From contig DGTM01000046.1 in the NCBI GenBank assembly GCA_002394305.1, forward strand, positions 25,072 to 46,747: a stretch of DNA of 21,676 bases. The letters are read 5' to 3'. Position 1 is the first letter of the stretch. Each line of letters starts with the position of its first letter. Positions 20,381 through 21,676 of the stretch are shown here, piece by piece. The notes beneath the pieces were generated by a model that worked only from the letters and a program-made list of their open reading frames with translations, searched no databases and was not told the origin of the DNA. The position numbers were made by a program, and so were the translations under genes. Origin of the DNA: Prevotellaceae bacterium UBA4336 (GTDB lineage: Bacteria; Bacteroidota; Bacteroidia; Bacteroidales; Bacteroidaceae).

Positions 20381-21580
20381 ATGAACAGTATTGAAGGCAG
20401 CATTGCTGTCCTCATATCTGGCGGTGTGGACAGTGCCGTGGTGGTGCATCTGCTTTGCGAGGCAGGGTTGAAGCCCGACCTGCATTATATTAAGATAGGT
20501 ATGGACGGGGAGGACTCGTCGTGCACGGCAGAGGAGGATATCGAGCTCTCGGAGGCGACGGCTCGCAAGTACGGGCTGAAGCTGGAGGTGACCGACCTGC
20601 AGAAGGAATATTGGGAGCAGGTGGTGGGCTACGCCATCGAGCGCGTGAAGCAGGGACTGACGCCGAACCCCGACGTGATGTGCAACCGCCTCATTAAGTT
20701 TGGTGCGTTCGAGGAGAAGGTGGGCCGTCACTATGATTACATCGCCACGGGTCACTACGCGACGAACGTCGTGCGCGACGGCAAGATGTGGCTCGGCACG
20801 GCCAAGGACCCGGTGAAGGACCAGACGGACTTCCTGGCGCAGCTCAGCTACGCGCAGCTCAGCCATACGCTCTTCCCGATAGGCCACCTGATGAAGGAGG
20901 AGGTGCGACGGATTGCCCTCGATGCCAAGCTGCCGAGTGCCCGACGCAAGGACAGTCAGGGCATCTGTTTCCTGGGCAAGATAAACTACAACGACTTCTT
21001 GCGCCGCTTCATGGGCGAGCAGGAGGGGAAGATTATCGACATCGAGACGAACAAGGTCATCGGCACACACAAAGGCTACTGGTTCCACACCATTGGGCAG
21101 AGGAAGGGGCTGGGCTTGAGCGGCGGGCCGTGGTTCGTAGTGAAGAAGAACATCCGCAAGAACATCATCTTCGTGGCGAACGGCTGGGACACGCAGTTGC
21201 AGTACGGACACGACTTCCGCCTGGCCGACTTCCACTTCATCACAGAGAATCCTTTCCAGACCAGACCCACCCCCTGCCCCTCCCTTGCAGGGAGGGGAGA
21301 AGATAGTTCTTGCCACGAAGAAAGTAATTACTCCTCTCCCTATAAGGGAGAGGTTGGGAGAGGGTCTGAAGGTTTGGGCTGTTCTTTCCCCATCCAGTTC
21401 AAGGTGCGGCACGTGGACCACTTCATGCCGGGCACCATCAGTCTCGACGACGAGGGCTATCATGTCCACAGCGATGCGCCCATCCAAGGTATCGCGCCTG
21501 GTCAGTTCGGCTGCATCTACGATGCTGATGCCACGGTCTGCTATGGTAGCGGCGAGATCAGCATCTATAAGGAACGTTAG
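20381..21580 (+). CDS. mnmA: tRNA-specific 2-thiouridylase MnmA with in-frame repeat insertion
   Basis: 399 residues from ATG 20381, preceded by GGGAGG; an in-frame ATG at 20357 overlaps the DUF1016 gene and is less likely. MnmA installs the 2-thio group on U34 of Lys, Glu and Gln tRNAs. The ATP-pyrophosphatase loop SGGVDSA is at 13-19, TPNPDVMCNRLIKF holds the first catalytic Cys (101), GHYA follows, and DSQGICFLGK holds the second Cys (196). The C-terminal beta-barrel (FHFITENPF...IQFKVRHVDHF, GIAPGQFGCIYD) is interrupted by about 40 extra residues (about 294-335) with a Ser/Gly/Arg-rich sequence encoded by a 107-bp inverted-repeat element. The frame is preserved and both cysteines are intact, so the enzyme may still work. 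Confidence 0.95.
   Translation: MNSIEGSIAVLISGGVDSAVVVHLLCEAGLKPDLHYIKIGMDGEDSSCTAEEDIELSEATARKYGLKLEVTDLQKEYWEQVVGYAIERVKQGLTPNPDVMCNRLIKFGAFEEKVGRHYDYIATGHYATNVVRDGKMWLGTAKDPVKDQTDFLAQLSYAQLSHTLFPIGHLMKEEVRRIALDAKLPSARRKDSQGICFLGKINYNDFLRRFMGEQEGKIIDIETNKVIGTHKGYWFHTIGQRKGLGLSGGPWFVVKKNIRKNIIFVANGWDTQLQYGHDFRLADFHFITENPFQTRPTPCPSLAGRGEDSSCHEESNYSSPYKGEVGRGSEGLGCSFPIQFKVRHVDHFMPGTISLDDEGYHVHSDAPIQGIAPGQFGCIYDADATVCYGSGEISIYKER
21262..21368. repeat. 107-bp inverted-repeat element inserted in mnmA
   Basis: The ends are inverted copies: CAGACCC at 21262-21268 and GGGTCTG at 21362-21368. Each arm of about 37 bp contains its own hairpin (CCCTCCCTTGCAGGGAGGGG at about 21278-21297; CTCTCCCTATAAGGGAGAG at about 21334-21352). 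The two arms align when one is reverse-complemented, leaving a spacer of about 30 bp. Translated in frame as part of MnmA. Confidence 0.88.
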
Positions 21581-21603
21581 GACTTACAGTTGTGGGGATA
21601 GTA

Positions 21604-21636
21604 AAAGGGGCTGCGCTATTTCGGCACAGCCCCTTT
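21604..21636 (+). terminator. Terminator of mnmA
   Basis: Stem 21604-21616 with 21624-21636 (AAAGGGGCTG pairing with CAGCCCCTTT, one inner mismatch), 23 bases after the stop codon and ending in TTT. Confidence 0.88.
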
Positions 21637-21676
21637 CCTGTATCACGGCACGCTCTTATTCCGGAAGCGCTAGGCT

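Noticed and set aside
19240..21580. Restriction-modification or other defence locus around the DUF1016 nuclease
   Set aside because: No methyltransferase, specificity subunit or helicase is present; its neighbours are a surface LRR protein and mnmA.

Overview
The window looks like a chromosomal segment of a Bacteroidales bacterium, most likely Prevotella or a close relative. Three things point there. Its promoters have the Bacteroidetes form (TTG, about 20 bp, TAnnTTTG) and mostly lack strong Shine-Dalgarno sites. Several secreted proteins end in the same short sorting-like tail (YNLxGQR...NIVGGRK). The clusters ruvX-def-TPR and PASTA-rluD-ddl-acyltransferase are, from memory, typical of this order. 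Most of the segment is GC-rich; the BspA-like gene (17643-19202) and the DUF1016 nuclease gene (19240-20376) are visibly more AT-rich.

Layout. (1) 1-3945, minus strand: a SPOR-like lipoprotein, ruvX, def, a large TPR protein, and the start of a GH38 alpha-mannosidase that runs off the left edge. (2) 4098-5031, plus strand: a divergent three-gene membrane operon (YtxH-like, holin-superfamily-III-like, small basic protein). (3) 5032-5600: a gene-free stretch with a near-perfect 92-bp inverted repeat, a promoter and a foldable leader. (4) 5601-8864, plus: three secreted proteins (LRR, InlB-like repeats, cohesin-like). (5) 8904-9941: efp (minus) and rpmH (plus), with strong terminators. (6) 9979-11739, minus: a secreted multidomain protein with a PCMD-like region. 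(7) 12188-17503, plus: PASTA protein, rluD, ddl, PlsC-like acyltransferase, NigD-like lipoprotein and a SHOCT-like membrane protein. (8) 17540-21636, plus: BspA-like LRR protein, DUF1016 nuclease, mnmA and a terminator.

Functionally it mixes housekeeping genes (translation: def, efp, rpmH, rluD, mnmA; rRNA processing: ruvX; cell wall and membrane: ddl, PASTA, acyltransferase) with a cell-surface protein repertoire.

The most interesting signal is not a gene. At least nine gene boundaries, or places inside genes, carry short degenerate tandem arrays whose period is always 7 bp, although the heptamer differs from site to site (ATTGACC, AATTATG, AAAAGTG, AATGAAG, AAATTGT, ACTCTTA and others). 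A second family of C/G-rich hairpin elements, several flanked by GTTAGAG, lies beside or inside genes, including a 107-bp element with inverted-repeat ends read in frame inside mnmA. These repeats supply start codons, stop codons, signal-peptide residues and loop insertions to otherwise conserved proteins. I found no CRISPR array, tRNA, rRNA, IS transposase or prophage.
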